From: Pseudonocardia hydrocarbonoxydans
GTDB taxonomy: Bacteria; Actinomycetota; Actinomycetes; Mycobacteriales; Pseudonocardiaceae
Direction: 5' to 3'
Assembly: GCF_006539565.1 (NCBI RefSeq)
Contig: NZ_BJNG01000026.1
Coordinates: 1-64,000, forward strand
DNA length: 64,000 nt
Shown: positions 1-9,151 of the stretch, in pieces
Position numbering within the stretch: the stretch's first letter is position 1
Layout: the number at the start of each line of letters is the position of its first letter
Program-made: the position numbers and the translations under genes
Notes under the pieces: generated by a model
What the model was told of the DNA's origin: nothing
Seen by the model: only the letters and a program-made list of their open reading frames with translations
Databases searched by the model: none

Positions 1-2
1 CC

Positions 3-578
3 CTAGCGGGACGGGAGCCCCGGCAGGCCGTCGATGCTCGTCGCGTTGCGCGTGGCGTGGTAGGTGGCGATCCGGTCGGAGCCGCGGGTCTCGGCCCAGG
101 CGTCGAGCAGGCCGCGCTCCTCCACCAGGTCCATGCGCGGCACCGCGTAGCCGCAGGCGTCGGCGACCCGGGACACGTCGACGGTGATCACGGCCCGGGT
201 CTGCGGCCGCCTGCTCTCCCCCGCCGCCCCGAACGGTGCGACCACCTCGGCGAAACCGGGGTCGGCCGCGAAGACCACCCCGCCGGTGCCGTGCAGGCGC
301 ACGATCCTGGGCCCACCGTCGAACGCGCAGAACATGACGCAGATGCGCCCGTTCTCGCGCAGGTGGGCGATGGTCTCGACCCCGCTGCCGGTGAGGTCGA
401 GGTAGGCGAACGTGTGGCGGTCGACCACGCGGAAGGTGCCGATCGTGCCCTTCGGCGAGAGGTTGACAAGCCCGTCGCCGTTGAGCGGGGCGGTGGCGAC
501 GAAGAACAGCGGCTGCCTCTCGATCCAGGCCGTCATCCGCTCGTCGATGTCGTCGTAGATCTTCGCCACGCGTTTCAC
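3..578 (-). CDS. Pyridoxamine 5'-phosphate oxidase-like FMN-binding protein
   Basis: The 191-residue protein has the split-barrel flavin fold of the PNPOx-like family. The N-terminal part runs from a helix ending in WIERQPLFFVAT into NLSPKGTIGTFRV and FAYLDLTGSG, the usual FMN-phosphate strand-turn region, and the centre has RICVMFCAFDGGPRIVRLHG. Such proteins bind FMN, F420 or haem. The substrate cannot be told from sequence, and classical pyridoxamine oxidase is unlikely because the C-terminal half is divergent. The start ATG at 578 lies 38 bp from the divergent hydrolase start at 617, so the two share a promoter region. The stop is at the very edge of the window. Confidence 0.8.
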   Translation of the reverse strand: MKRVAKIYDDIDERMTAWIERQPLFFVATAPLNGDGLVNLSPKGTIGTFRVVDRHTFAYLDLTGSGVETIAHLRENGRICVMFCAFDGGPRIVRLHGTGGVVFAADPGFAEVVAPFGAAGESRRPQTRAVITVDVSRVADACGYAVPRMDLVEERGLLDAWAETRGSDRIATYHATRNATSIDGLPGLPSR

Positions 579-616
579 GGTCGCATCCGCGGGCCCCGGC
601 CGTCCAGGATGTCGGG

Positions 617-1393
617 GTGATCACGACCTTCGTCCTCGTCCCCGGCGCCTTCTGCAACGGGACGGCCTGGTCGCCGCTGGTGCGCGAGCTGACGCTGCGG
701 GGCCACCGTGCCCTCGCCGTCGACCTGCCCGGTCACGGCCCGACCGCCCGCGTCCCCGACGGTGGCAGCGCGCTCGCCGGCGTCGGGACCGCCGACGACG
801 TGGCCGCCGTGCGCGCGGTCGTCGAGCGTGCGGCGCGCAACGGGCCGGTGGTGCTGGTCGGCACGAGCCGCGGCGGGCTGACGGTCACCGCCACGGCGAA
901 CGCGGTGCCCGATCAGCTCGCCCGCGCCGTCTACGTCTCCGCGTGGTGCTGCACGGCGCCGCGCACGAGCTACGACGGCGTCGGCGAGAGCCTGCTGGAC
1001 CCGCTCCTGGGCGGCCTGCTGTCCGCCGACCCGGTCGCGCTCGGTGCGCTGCGCGTCGCCTGGCCCACCTCCGGGGAGGTCTTCGACGGGCTGCACCGCG
1101 CCCTGCTCGCCGACGGCACCCCTGACGAGCTGCGCGGCTACCTCGCGACGATGGACACCGACGAGTCGCTGCACATCGACGAGGAGGCGGTCCGGCTGCG
1201 CGCCGGCGCCGCGGTGCCGCGGACGTACGTGCGGCTCACCGGGGACCGGGCGCTGCCGCTCGCGCGCCAGGACCGGTTCGTCGCCGACGCCGACGCCGCC
1301 TTCCCGGACCACCCGTTCACCGTGCACGACCTCGACAGCAGCCACATCGGGTTCCAGCTGCGCCCCGAAGGCCTGGCGGACCTGCTCACGTGA
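617..1393 (+). CDS. Alpha/beta hydrolase
   Basis: A 258-residue alpha/beta hydrolase. It opens with the strand FVLVPGAF, followed by the oxyanion-region residues CNGTAW. The nucleophile elbow is GTSRGG (Ser near residue 95), and the catalytic His is probably in DSSHIGFQL near the C-terminus. It resembles the salicylate-esterase/EstC-like group, which acts on small esters or related substrates; the substrate is unknown. The start is a GTG, leaving a short intergenic region shared with the divergent flavin-fold gene. Its stop overlaps the next gene by GTGA, so the two are probably translated together. Confidence 0.85.
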   Translation: MITTFVLVPGAFCNGTAWSPLVRELTLRGHRALAVDLPGHGPTARVPDGGSALAGVGTADDVAAVRAVVERAARNGPVVLVGTSRGGLTVTATANAVPDQLARAVYVSAWCCTAPRTSYDGVGESLLDPLLGGLLSADPVALGALRVAWPTSGEVFDGLHRALLADGTPDELRGYLATMDTDESLHIDEEAVRLRAGAAVPRTYVRLTGDRALPLARQDRFVADADAAFPDHPFTVHDLDSSHIGFQLRPEGLADLLT

Positions 1394-1965
1394 CGCTCCT
1401 CCGCAGCGCCGACGTCTCCGCCGCCGACTGGGTCGTCCGCTCCCCCGTCCCGGAGGGGCGGCTGATCACCCTGGGCCCGGCCGGCTTCGCCGCGTCCGCC
1501 CGGCTGCGCTTCGTGCCCGACCCCACGGGCCCGGGGCAGGAGGAGGGCGACGTCGAGGTCCCCGACGACCACCCGTCCGACATCGCGCAGGTGCGGCGCG
1601 CGCTGCACGTGCTCGCCCCGTTCACCGCCACGCCCGGTGACTGCTGGTTCTGCGCCTGGGAGGGCTATTCGGACCTGCCGCTCCCGCCCGGCCCGCTGGT
1701 GGAGCTCCCGACGCGGCGCTACGGCCTGTTCCGCGGAACGCTCGACGCCGTCGACACGTGGGCGGCCGACCTCGGCGCACCCGGCACTGCGTGGCCGCCC
1801 GCGTTCGTGTGGCCACACGACCGGGCCTGGTGCGTCACGAGCGACGTCGATCCGCACTGGGCCGGAATCGGTGCCTCGGCGGCCGCGATCGAGGCACTGC
1901 TGCACGACACCGGGCTCGACGTCGTGCCGGTGCGGCCCGGCGAGGTGCCGCCGACGTACTACTGA
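1390..1965 (+). CDS. Conserved hypothetical protein
   Basis: A 191-residue soluble protein with no catalytic motif that I recognise. It is rich in Trp, Pro and Asp (FCAWEGYSDL, PPAFVWPHDRAWCVTSDVD) and looks like an uncharacterised family common in actinomycetes. Its start overlaps the hydrolase stop by four bases (GTGA), which argues for translational coupling and possibly a shared function. The stop lies only four bases from the convergent methionine aminopeptidase stop. Function not assigned. Confidence 0.75.
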   Translation: MTLLRSADVSAADWVVRSPVPEGRLITLGPAGFAASARLRFVPDPTGPGQEEGDVEVPDDHPSDIAQVRRALHVLAPFTATPGDCWFCAWEGYSDLPLPPGPLVELPTRRYGLFRGTLDAVDTWAADLGAPGTAWPPAFVWPHDRAWCVTSDVDPHWAGIGASAAAIEALLHDTGLDVVPVRPGEVPPTYY

Positions 1966-1969
1966 TCGC

Positions 1970-2827
1970 TCACGGGAGCGTGAGGATCTCCGCACCGTCG
2001 GCGGTGACCAGGATCGTGTGCTCGAACTGCGCGGTGCGCGAGCGGTCCTTCGTCACCACGGTCCAGCCGTCGGACCAGATGTCGTAGTCGATCGAGCCGA
2101 GGGTGATCATCGGCTCGATCGTGAACGTCATGCCCTCCTCGAGCACGATGTCGACGTCGGGCTCGTCGTAGTGCAGCACCACGAGCCCGCTGTGGAAGCT
2201 GCGGCCGATGCCGTGGCCGGTGAAGTCGCGGACCACGCCGTAGCCGAAGCGCTTGGCGTAGGACTCGATGACGCGCCCGACGACGTTGAGCTCGCGGCCC
2301 GGGCGCACCGCCTTGATCGAGCGCAGCATCGCCTCGCGGGTGCGCTCGACGAGCAGCCGGCTCTCCTCGTCGACGTCGCCGGCCAGGAAGGTGGCGTTGG
2401 TGTCGCCGTGGACGCCGCCGACGTAGCCGGTGACGTCGATGTTGACGATGTCGCCGTCCTGGATGACCGTCGTGTCCGGGATGCCGTGGCAGATCACCTC
2501 GTTGAGGCTGGTGCAGCAGGACTTCGGGAAGCCCTTGTAGCCCAGCGTCGAGGGGTAGGCGTCGTGGTCGAGCAGGTACTCGTGCACCACGGCGTCGACC
2601 GCGTCGGTGGTGACACCGGGCGCGACGACCGCGCCCCCGGCGGCGAGCGCCTGCGCGGCGATCCGGCCCGCGTGGCGCATCAGCTCGATGGTCTCGGCGT
2701 CCTGCACCCACGGCTCGGTGCTGCGCGCCGGGGCCTTCTTGCCGACGTACTCCGGCCGCGGGATGTGCGCGGGGACCGGGCGGATCGGGGTGGGCGTGCC
2801 GGGGGTGAGCAGCGTGCGGGTGGACAT
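1970..2827 (-). CDS. map: Methionine aminopeptidase type I
   Basis: The 285-residue protein removes the N-terminal methionine from nascent proteins in the cytosol. It shows the pita-bread fold landmarks: [20 protein letters not shown] with the substrate-binding His, the metal-ligand Asp residues in [12 protein letters not shown] and [10 protein letters not shown], the His in [10 protein letters not shown], and the ligand Glu in TFTIEPMI. The roughly 40-residue N-terminal extension with [17 protein letters not shown] is typical of the actinobacterial MapB-type enzyme. It sits in the same order relative to the PBP lipoprotein, GNAT and ispG as in mycobacteria. Confidence 0.95.
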   Translation of the reverse strand: MSTRTLLTPGTPTPIRPVPAHIPRPEYVGKKAPARSTEPWVQDAETIELMRHAGRIAAQALAAGGAVVAPGVTTDAVDAVVHEYLLDHDAYPSTLGYKGFPKSCCTSLNEVICHGIPDTTVIQDGDIVNIDVTGYVGGVHGDTNATFLAGDVDEESRLLVERTREAMLRSIKAVRPGRELNVVGRVIESYAKRFGYGVVRDFTGHGIGRSFHSGLVVLHYDEPDVDIVLEEGMTFTIEPMITLGSIDYDIWSDGWTVVTKDRSRTAQFEHTILVTADGAEILTLP

Positions 2828-2861
2828 GACGTCCAGTGTAGGTCGGGCGCGGGGGTGGGGC

Positions 2862-3239
2862 TCAGGGCACGCGGTGAGCGGCGCGCCGGGCCACGACCAG
2901 CGACAACGCCCGCCACCCGAGCAGCAGCACCGCCAGCGAGAGCGCCGTCACGACCGCGAAGGAGACCGGCAGCCGGCCGGTGAAACCCGCGCGCAGGGCC
3001 AGCCCGACGACCACCGCCCCGGCCAGCACGACGGCGCCGGCCCGCAGCCCCGACGGGTCGGCGCGCACCACCGGCGTGGCCCATGCCGCCCCCACCCCGA
3101 CCGCGAACGGCGCGAGCGTGACCAGCAGGCCCCACAGGTCGCCGGACTCGGCGTGGTTGACCCGGCCCACGGCGGCGAACACCACCACCGCGACGAGGTC
3201 GGCGGCGAGGGCGAGCGCGGGGATCCGGCTGCGCGGCAC
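2862..3239 (-). CDS. DUF3054 family membrane protein
   Basis: A 125-residue integral membrane protein with four hydrophobic segments ([63 protein letters not shown]). The opening [20 protein letters not shown] and the central [12 protein letters not shown] are characteristic of DUF3054, an uncharacterised actinobacterial family. It lies between map and the penicillin-binding protein on the same strand, with short gaps either side. Biochemical role unknown. Confidence 0.8.
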   Translation of the reverse strand: MPRSRIPALALAADLVAVVVFAAVGRVNHAESGDLWGLLVTLAPFAVGVGAAWATPVVRADPSGLRAGAVVLAGAVVVGLALRAGFTGRLPVSFAVVTALSLAVLLLGWRALSLVVARRAAHRVP

Positions 3240-3300
3240 GGGTCCCAGGATAGGACGGCGGGCCGGGCGCGGCCACCGCCCGCGACCAGGGGTGGCGCGG

Positions 3301-5118
3301 TCAGGGGGTGGCGGCGAGGAACCGCGCGGCCGCCTCGACCGCCGGGGCCGACGATCCGCCGTCGACGACCAGCACCGCCAGCGCGACGTCGCCGCGGTAG
3401 CCCACGAACCAGCCGTGCGCGCGGCCGTCGTCGGTGAACTCCGCGGTGCCCGTCTTGCCGTGGACCTCCCCGAGCCCGGCCAGCGCCGTCGCCGACCCCT
3501 CGGTGACGACGGCGCGCATCATCGGGCGCACGGCCGCGAGCACCGCGGGGTCGGGCGCCGCCGGGGGCACCAGCTGCTCGGTGGGCTCCCCGTCGATCAG
3601 CTCCGGCACGACCGCCGCGCCGCGGGCGACGGTGGCCGCCACCAGTGCCATGCCGAACGGGCTGGCCAGCACCTGGCCCTGTCCGAAGCCGTTCTCGGCA
3701 CGCTGTACCTCGGCCTGCGCCACGGGTACCGATCCGGTGATCGTGGTCAGCGCGGGCACGGCGTAGTCGGCGCCCAGGCCGAGCGTCAGCGCCGCGGCGG
3801 GCAGGGCGCCGGGGGCCAGCTGCGCGCCGATCTGCGCGAAGGTGGTGTTGCAGGAGCGCGCGAAGGCGGTGCGCAGCGGCACCGTGCCGAGGTCGAACAG
3901 GTCGATGTTGGGCACCGGCCGGCCACCGATCGTCAGCGTCCCCGGGCAGGCGACGGGGGCGTCGGGTGTCAGCCCGTCCTCGGCGATCCCCGCGGCCGCG
4001 GTCACGATCTTGAAGGTCGAGCCGGGCGGGTAGCGGCCGGTCAGCGCGAGCGCGCCCTCGGCGTCGGCGGGACCGTTCTGGGCGACGGCCAGCACGTCCC
4101 CCGTCGACGGGGCGATCGCCACCAGCATCGCCTGCTGCGGGATCGGCTCGACGGCGTCCTCGGCGGCGGTCTGCAGCCTGCGGTCGAGACCGGTGGCCAC
4201 CGTCGAGCCGGGCCGCGGCGGCGTCTCCGCGAGGACCGTGACGTCGCTGCCCGCGCCGTCGACGACCCGCACCGACCAGCCGTCGACGCCGTCGAGCTGC
4301 GGCGCGACGTGCGTGCGGACCGCGGGCAGCACCTGCCGCCCGAACGCGGCGTCGGGGGCGAGCAGGCGCTGGGCCGTGGTGAACCGGACGCCGGGCAGCT
4401 CGTAGATGGCGTCGCGCACCGAGTGGTAGTCGCGCTCGCGCAGCACCGCGACCGAGTAGACCTGGCCGTCCGGGGTGCGCGCGGCACCGTCGGTGATCGA
4501 GGACTGCGTGATCGACGGGTCGAGCGGGCCCAGCGCCGCGGCGAGCGCACCGGTGACGGCCGGGAGGTCGCCCGCGGCGGTGCGGTCGAGCAGCACCGAG
4601 ACCACGGGCGTGGGCTCCAGCAGCGGCGCCCCGTTCCGGTCGACGACGGGCGCGGGCGGTGGGGTCTCGGTGCGCAGGGCCAGGCGCTGGCCCGCGCCCA
4701 GCTGCGGGTGCACGACGGTCGGCCTCCAGAGCACCCGCCAGCCGGGACCGTCGTCGGCGGGCCGGCCGGGCGTGCGGGTGAGCTCCAGCTCCCCGAGGTA
4801 GCTCCAGGTGCGGCCCTGCCCCAGGTCCCAGGTGACGTCGACCGACGCCGTCGCCCGGTCGGTGGCGGTGCGGACCTGCGCCGGTGTCGCGGTCAGCCCC
4901 TGCGGCGCCAGTGCGGCGCGGGTCGCGGTGAGCAGCTCCGTGGCCGCGGCCGGGTCGTCGGTCAGCGCCGCGGCACCCGCGGCGTCACCCGCGCTCCAGG
5001 CGGCCAGGAACCGTTCGACGGCCTCCTCCGGCCCGCCCCCGCCGAACAGGCCGCAGCCCGCGGTGGTGCCGAGCACCGCCGCCGTCAGGAGGAGGGCGAG
5101 GGCACGGCGGGCTGGCAC
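3301..5118 (-). CDS. Penicillin-binding lipoprotein (MecA-N, PBP dimer, transpeptidase)
   Basis: A class B penicillin-binding protein that would cross-link peptidoglycan outside the membrane. From the GTG at 5118 the protein is 605 residues, with a signal sequence ending in a lipobox (LGTTAGC, lipid-modified Cys near residue 22). A GTG 14 codons further upstream is also open. A MecA-N-like domain follows (EEAVERFLAAWSAGD), then the PBP dimer region and the transpeptidase domain with its three motifs: STFK (serine nucleophile), SCN, and KTGTAEF. It corresponds in domain order and position to mycobacterial PBP-lipo (Rv2864c). Confidence 0.92.
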   Translation of the reverse strand: MPARRALALLLTAAVLGTTAGCGLFGGGGPEEAVERFLAAWSAGDAAGAAALTDDPAAATELLTATRAALAPQGLTATPAQVRTATDRATASVDVTWDLGQGRTWSYLGELELTRTPGRPADDGPGWRVLWRPTVVHPQLGAGQRLALRTETPPPAPVVDRNGAPLLEPTPVVSVLLDRTAAGDLPAVTGALAAALGPLDPSITQSSITDGAARTPDGQVYSVAVLRERDYHSVRDAIYELPGVRFTTAQRLLAPDAAFGRQVLPAVRTHVAPQLDGVDGWSVRVVDGAGSDVTVLAETPPRPGSTVATGLDRRLQTAAEDAVEPIPQQAMLVAIAPSTGDVLAVAQNGPADAEGALALTGRYPPGSTFKIVTAAAGIAEDGLTPDAPVACPGTLTIGGRPVPNIDLFDLGTVPLRTAFARSCNTTFAQIGAQLAPGALPAAALTLGLGADYAVPALTTITGSVPVAQAEVQRAENGFGQGQVLASPFGMALVAATVARGAAVVPELIDGEPTEQLVPPAAPDPAVLAAVRPMMRAVVTEGSATALAGLGEVHGKTGTAEFTDDGRAHGWFVGYRGDVALAVLVVDGGSSAPAVEAAARFLAATP

Positions 5119-5191
5119 GACCGCGAGTATGCCGAGCGGGCCGCGGACGCGCCCGCGCACCTCCGCCAGAAGAGGCCGCCGGAACAGGCCG

Positions 5192-6061
5192 TCAGAACAG
5201 GATCGTGGAGAAGCTGGCGATCTGGGTGAACCCGATGCGCGTGTAGGACGCGCGGGCGACGTGGTTGAAACCGTTGACGTACAGGCTCGACACCCGGTTC
5301 ATCCCCGCCAGCCGCTCGACGACCGCCGCGGTGCCGGCCGTGCCGAGGCCGTGCCCGCGGCACGCGGGGTGCACCCAGACCCCCTGGATCTGGCCCACGC
5401 GGCTCGACAGCGCACCGATCTCGGCCTTGAACACCACCTGGTCGCCCTCGAAGCGGGCGAACGCGCGGCCCGCCGACACCAGCTCGGCGACCCGGGCCCG
5501 GTAGCCCGCGCCCCCGTCGCCGGCGCGGGGGTCGACGCCGACCTCCTCGATGAACATGGAGATGGCGGCGGGGAGGTAGCGGTCGAGCTCGTCGGGGCGC
5601 ACCGGGCGCACGGCCGGGTCAGGGGTCACCGAGGGCGGCCCGGGCAGCACCATCAGGGGCTGGTCGGCGCGCACCTCGCGGGCGGGCGCCCAGTGCGGCG
5701 CCAGCTCCTCCCACAGCGGCATCACCAGCTCCGCGCGGCCCACGATCGAGGAGCAGGAGCGCCCGTGCCGACGCGCGCGGTCGGCGAAGCTGCGGATGGC
5801 CGGGCGCTCCCCGCGCAGCGGCACGAGGTTGGCCCCGGAGAAGCACAGCCCGTCGTGCCGCGATCCCGACGCCCACACCTCGCCGCCCAGGCGCCACGGG
5901 TCGAGCCCGGCCACCTCGACCCGCGCGGCGACCATGCAGGAGGCCACCGGATCCGCGTCGAGCGCGGCGCGGACGACCGGCCGGTCCCGGTCGTCGAGAA
6001 GCCGGGCGCCGGCGACTCTGAGCACCTGTCTACGGTGCCATACCGGAGCCCCGATGCCCAC
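5192..6061 (-). CDS. GNAT family acetyltransferase with DUF4081-like N-terminal domain
   Basis: A 289-residue protein. The N-terminal half (VASCMVAARVEVAGLDP, then CFSGANLVPL) is the DUF4081-type domain found in actinobacterial GNATs. The C-terminal half is the acetyl-CoA fold, with the pyrophosphate-binding loop in VWVHPACRGHGLGTAG and a late strand SSLYVNGFNHVARASYTRIGF. The substrate is not known. It is the positional counterpart of Rv2867c, between the PBP lipoprotein and ispG. The upstream intergenic region is only about 40 bp, so co-transcription with ispG is likely. Confidence 0.88.
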   Translation of the reverse strand: MGIGAPVWHRRQVLRVAGARLLDDRDRPVVRAALDADPVASCMVAARVEVAGLDPWRLGGEVWASGSRHDGLCFSGANLVPLRGERPAIRSFADRARRHGRSCSSIVGRAELVMPLWEELAPHWAPAREVRADQPLMVLPGPPSVTPDPAVRPVRPDELDRYLPAAISMFIEEVGVDPRAGDGGAGYRARVAELVSAGRAFARFEGDQVVFKAEIGALSSRVGQIQGVWVHPACRGHGLGTAGTAAVVERLAGMNRVSSLYVNGFNHVARASYTRIGFTQIASFSTILF

Positions 6062-6101
6062 GGCGGATCCGCCGCCCGACGATCGCCGCGGCGAGCCCCG
6101 C

Positions 6102-7244
6102 TCAGCCGACCGACACCTCGGGTGCCCCGTCGCCCTCCATCGTCTCGGCCAGCTTCATGGCCTCCTCGATGAGCGTCTCGACGATCGCGTGCTCGGGCAC
6201 GGTCTTGATCACCTCGCCCTTGACGAAGATCTGCCCCTTGCCGTTGCCCGACGCCACGCCCAGGTCCGCCTCGCGGGCCTCCCCCGGGCCGTTCACGACG
6301 CAGCCCATGACGGCGACGCGCAGCGGCACCTCCATGCCCGTCAGCCCGGCCGTGACCTCGTCGGCGAGCTTGTAGACGTCGACCTGGGCGCGCCCGCACG
6401 ACGGGCAGGACACGATCTCCAGCTTGCGGGGGCGCAGGTTGAGCGACTGCAGGATCTGCGCGCCGACCTTCACCTCCTCGACGGGCGGGGCCGAGAGCGA
6501 GACGCGGATCGTGTCGCCGATGCCCTGGCGCAGCAGCGCCCCGAACGCGACGGCGGACTTGATCGTGCCCTGGAACGCCGGACCGGCCTCGGTGACGCCC
6601 AGGTGCAGCGGGTAGTCGCACTGCTGCGCGAGGATCTCGTAGGCGCGGACCATCACGACCGGATCGTTGTGCTTCACCGAGATCTTGATGTCGTGGAAGT
6701 CGTGCTCGGCGAACAGGCCCGCCTCCCACATCGCCGACTCGGCCAGCGCCTCGGGCGTGGCCTTGCCGTACTTCTCCATCAGCCGCTTGTCGAGGCTGCC
6801 CGCGTTGACGCCGATCCGGATCGGCGTGCCCCGGTCCTTCGCCGCGGCCGCGATCTCCTTGACCTGGTCGTCGAACTTGCGGATGTTGCCTGGGTTGACG
6901 CGCACCGCGGCGCACCCGGCGTCGATGGCGGCGAAGACGTACCGAGGCTGGAAGTGGATGTCGGCGATCACCGGGATCTGCGACTTGGCCGCGATGGCCG
7001 GCAGCGCGTCGGCGTCGTCCTGGCTCGGGCAGGCGACGCGCACGATGTCGCAGCCGGCCGCGGTGAGCTCGGCGATCTGCTGCAGGGTGGCGTTGACGTC
7101 GGAGGTCAGGGTGGTGGTCATCGACTGCACCGAGATGGGGTGCTCGGACCCGACACCGACGGTCCCCACCTGCAGCTGACGGGTCTTCCGGCGCTCCGAC
7201 AGCGTCGGCGCGGGAGGAGCGGGCATGCCCAGGGAGACGGTCAC
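6102..7244 (-). CDS. ispG: 4-hydroxy-3-methylbut-2-en-1-yl diphosphate synthase
   Basis: IspG (GcpE), the [4Fe-4S] enzyme making HMBPP in the MEP isoprenoid pathway. From the GTG at 7244 it is 380 residues. The reading frame is open further upstream but that part lies in a hairpin region and is not family-like. Landmarks are [16 protein letters not shown] at the start of the TIM barrel, [16 protein letters not shown], and the C-terminal iron-sulfur ligands [10 protein letters not shown] and [10 protein letters not shown]. It follows dxr, rseP and the HAD gene, the usual actinobacterial cluster linking isoprenoid synthesis with the site-2 protease. Confidence 0.97.
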   Translation of the reverse strand: MTVSLGMPAPPAPTLSERRKTRQLQVGTVGVGSEHPISVQSMTTTLTSDVNATLQQIAELTAAGCDIVRVACPSQDDADALPAIAAKSQIPVIADIHFQPRYVFAAIDAGCAAVRVNPGNIRKFDDQVKEIAAAAKDRGTPIRIGVNAGSLDKRLMEKYGKATPEALAESAMWEAGLFAEHDFHDIKISVKHNDPVVMVRAYEILAQQCDYPLHLGVTEAGPAFQGTIKSAVAFGALLRQGIGDTIRVSLSAPPVEEVKVGAQILQSLNLRPRKLEIVSCPSCGRAQVDVYKLADEVTAGLTGMEVPLRVAVMGCVVNGPGEAREADLGVASGNGKGQIFVKGEVIKTVPEHAIVETLIEEAMKLAETMEGDGAPEVSVG

Positions 7245-7300
7245 GACCCCCAGTATCCCCCGCGGCGTCGGCGGCCGCCGCCCACCGTGTCGGGAAGCAC

Positions 7301-7360
7301 CCCCTTTGCTCTGCGCACCTCGGCGCATCGCGGTGCGTGGAGGTACGCAGAGCAAAGGGG
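7301..7360. repeat. Long inverted repeat between the HAD gene and ispG
   Basis: Two perfect 15-nt arms (CCCCTTTGCTCTGCG at 7301-7315 and its complement at 7346-7360) continue inward, after one mismatch, with ACCTC/GAGGT. The apex has further CGCA/TGCG pairing. It occupies most of the 120-bp gap between the HAD stop and the ispG start. On RNA it would form a very stable hairpin with no U-tract. It may be an intercistronic processing or termination element, or a dispersed palindromic repeat. Confidence 0.8.
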
Positions 7361-7364
7361 CGCG

Positions 7365-7865
7365 TCAGGTACGCCCCTGCCGCTCCTGCGCCCGCTGCAG
7401 CGTCGACGAGTGCGGCAGCCAGGTGGCCAGCTCCACCGGCCAGCCGTCGGCCTCCAGCACCGCGACGACGGCCGGGTCGTCGTCGAGCACCGACACGATC
7501 TCGCGGGTGGCCGAGAGCCGCCGCAGCACCTCGCGCTTCATCCACCGCGCGGGGCGGTGGTCGTCGTCGCGGCGCATGACCAGCGGCCCGGTCGGCAGGT
7601 CGTGGCGGTCGAGCCAGCGCTCGGTGAGCCGGCGTGTGCGCTCGGGGCGGCCGGTCAGGTAGAGCACGTCGTGGTCGAGCAGGGCGGCGCGCAGGCGGTC
7701 GGCGCCCTCCGCCAGCAGGGGGTCGCGGTCCGCGGCCTGGAAGAACCGCTCCCAGCGCTGCGGCCGGGCCCGCAGGTGGTGCAGCCGGTGGGTGACGTCG
7801 GCCAGCACCCCGTCGACGTCGAACACCGCCAGCGGGCGGAGATCCCCCTCGGGGGCGGCGCTCAC
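7365..7865 (-). CDS. HAD-superfamily phosphatase (polynucleotide kinase 3'-phosphatase-like)
   Basis: A 166-residue HAD protein. Motif I is FDVDGVLAD with the two catalytic Asp residues, motif II is LTGRPE, and motif IV is VLDDD. The layout (nucleophile, TGR, then a Lys/Arg-rich WMKREVLRRL) resembles stand-alone phosphatase domains related to the polynucleotide kinase 3'-phosphatase group. The substrate is not proven. The GTG start at 7865 overlaps the rseP stop by GTGA, so expression is coupled to rseP. A large hairpin follows its stop. Confidence 0.8.
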   Translation of the reverse strand: MSAAPEGDLRPLAVFDVDGVLADVTHRLHHLRARPQRWERFFQAADRDPLLAEGADRLRAALLDHDVLYLTGRPERTRRLTERWLDRHDLPTGPLVMRRDDDHRPARWMKREVLRRLSATREIVSVLDDDPAVVAVLEADGWPVELATWLPHSSTLQRAQERQGRT

Positions 7866-9151
7866 TGGAACAGCCGCACGGGGTTGATCACGTCGGCGAC
7901 CAGCAGCAGCCCGCTCCACACGATGAACACCATGGCCACGACGTAGGCCACCGGCATCAGCCTCGCCACGTCGACCGGCCCGGGATCGGGCTTCCCGCGC
8001 AGCTTCCAGATCCGCTTCTTCACCGCCTCCCAGGCGGCCGGGAAGATCTGCCCGCCGTCGAGCGGGGGGATCGGGAGGAGGTTGAACAGGAACAGCGAGA
8101 TGTTGACGGACGCGAGCAGCATGAGCAGCAGCGACGCCTCGGCGACGAACGGGATCTCCTGCGCCAGGACCTCCCCGCCGATCCGCGACACACCGACGAT
8201 GCCGATCGGGCCGTCGACGTCGCGCTCCTCGCCCAGGAACACCGACCCGAACAGGCTCGGCACCCGCGAGGGCAGCTCGGCGATCGCCTGCCCGGTGCGG
8301 CCGACGACGTCCCCGATCTCGACGAACACCGCGCCGAGCCCGAGCCGCTCGTAGTCCGAGACCAGGCCGATGCCGAGGAAGCTGCCCTGCACGAGCGTGC
8401 TCGGGTCGTCGACCGACGACACCAGGTTGCTGATCGGCGTGGCGGCCAGGTCGAGGCGCTGCCCGTCGCGCAGGACCGTGACCGTGATCGGGCCGGAGGA
8501 CCGCTGGATCGCGGCGCGCAGGTCGTCGCCACCGAACCGCTCGAAGGGCTGCCCGTTCAGCGCGACGATCTCGTCGCCCGCGCGGAACCCGGCGAGCGCG
8601 GCCGGGGTGGGCGGGGCGCCGACGGGGCACGTCTGCGTGGTGGAGTCCGCGGGCAGGACGCACTCGCTCACCGCGCTCACGGTGGTGGTGCCGTTGAACT
8701 GGCCGATGCCCATGAGCAGGATCGCGAACAGCACGACCGCCAGGATCAGGTTCATGATCGGACCCGCGGCCATCACCACGATCCGCTTCCACGGCGCGCG
8801 CAGGTAGAACTGCCGGTGGGCGTCCTCGGGGCGCACGTCGAGCTGGGACTGCGCGCGGACGTCGTCGATCATGCCCTGGAACGGGCCCGAGCGGCGGCTG
8901 CGCCCCAGCGTCTCGCCGGGGGCGGGCGGGATCATGCCGATCATGCGGATGTAGCCGCCGAGCGGGATCGCCTTGAGGCCGTACTCGGTCTCGCCGCGCT
9001 TGACCGACCAGATGGTCTTCCCGAAGCCGACCATGAACTCCGGCACCTTGATGCCGAACCAGCGGGCGGTGACGAAGTGGCCCAGCTCGTGCCAGGCCAC
9101 CGAGATCAGGATCCCGACGAAGAAGATCAGGATCCCCAGCACGAACATCAT
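7862..9151 (-). CDS. rseP: Site-2 intramembrane zinc metalloprotease (RseP/Rip1 family)
   Basis: A 429-residue membrane protease that cleaves anti-sigma factors and other proteins within the membrane. The first helix carries the zinc-binding HELGH in [20 protein letters not shown] domain follows ([21 protein letters not shown]), and the third zinc ligand is in the last core helix, [11 protein letters not shown]. Four hydrophobic segments are visible. It starts at tandem ATG codons overlapping the dxr stop and is overlapped at its end by the HAD gene, giving a dxr-rseP-HAD transcription unit. Counterpart of Rv2869c (Rip1). Confidence 0.95.
   Translation of the reverse strand: MMFVLGILIFFVGILISVAWHELGHFVTARWFGIKVPEFMVGFGKTIWSVKRGETEYGLKAIPLGGYIRMIGMIPPAPGETLGRSRRSGPFQGMIDDVRAQSQLDVRPEDAHRQFYLRAPWKRIVVMAAGPIMNLILAVVLFAILLMGIGQFNGTTTVSAVSECVLPADSTTQTCPVGAPPTPAALAGFRAGDEIVALNGQPFERFGGDDLRAAIQRSSGPITVTVLRDGQRLDLAATPISNLVSSVDDPSTLVQGSFLGIGLVSDYERLGLGAVFVEIGDVVGRTGQAIAELPSRVPSLFGSVFLGEERDVDGPIGIVGVSRIGGEVLAQEIPFVAEASLLLMLLASVNISLFLFNLLPIPPLDGGQIFPAAWEAVKKRIWKLRGKPDPGPVDVARLMPVAYVVAMVFIVWSGLLLVADVINPVRLFQ

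Noticed and set aside
2980..5229. 749-codon plus-strand open frame
   Set aside because: It lies antisense to the penicillin-binding lipoprotein gene, which has all catalytic motifs; long antisense frames are expected at this GC content.
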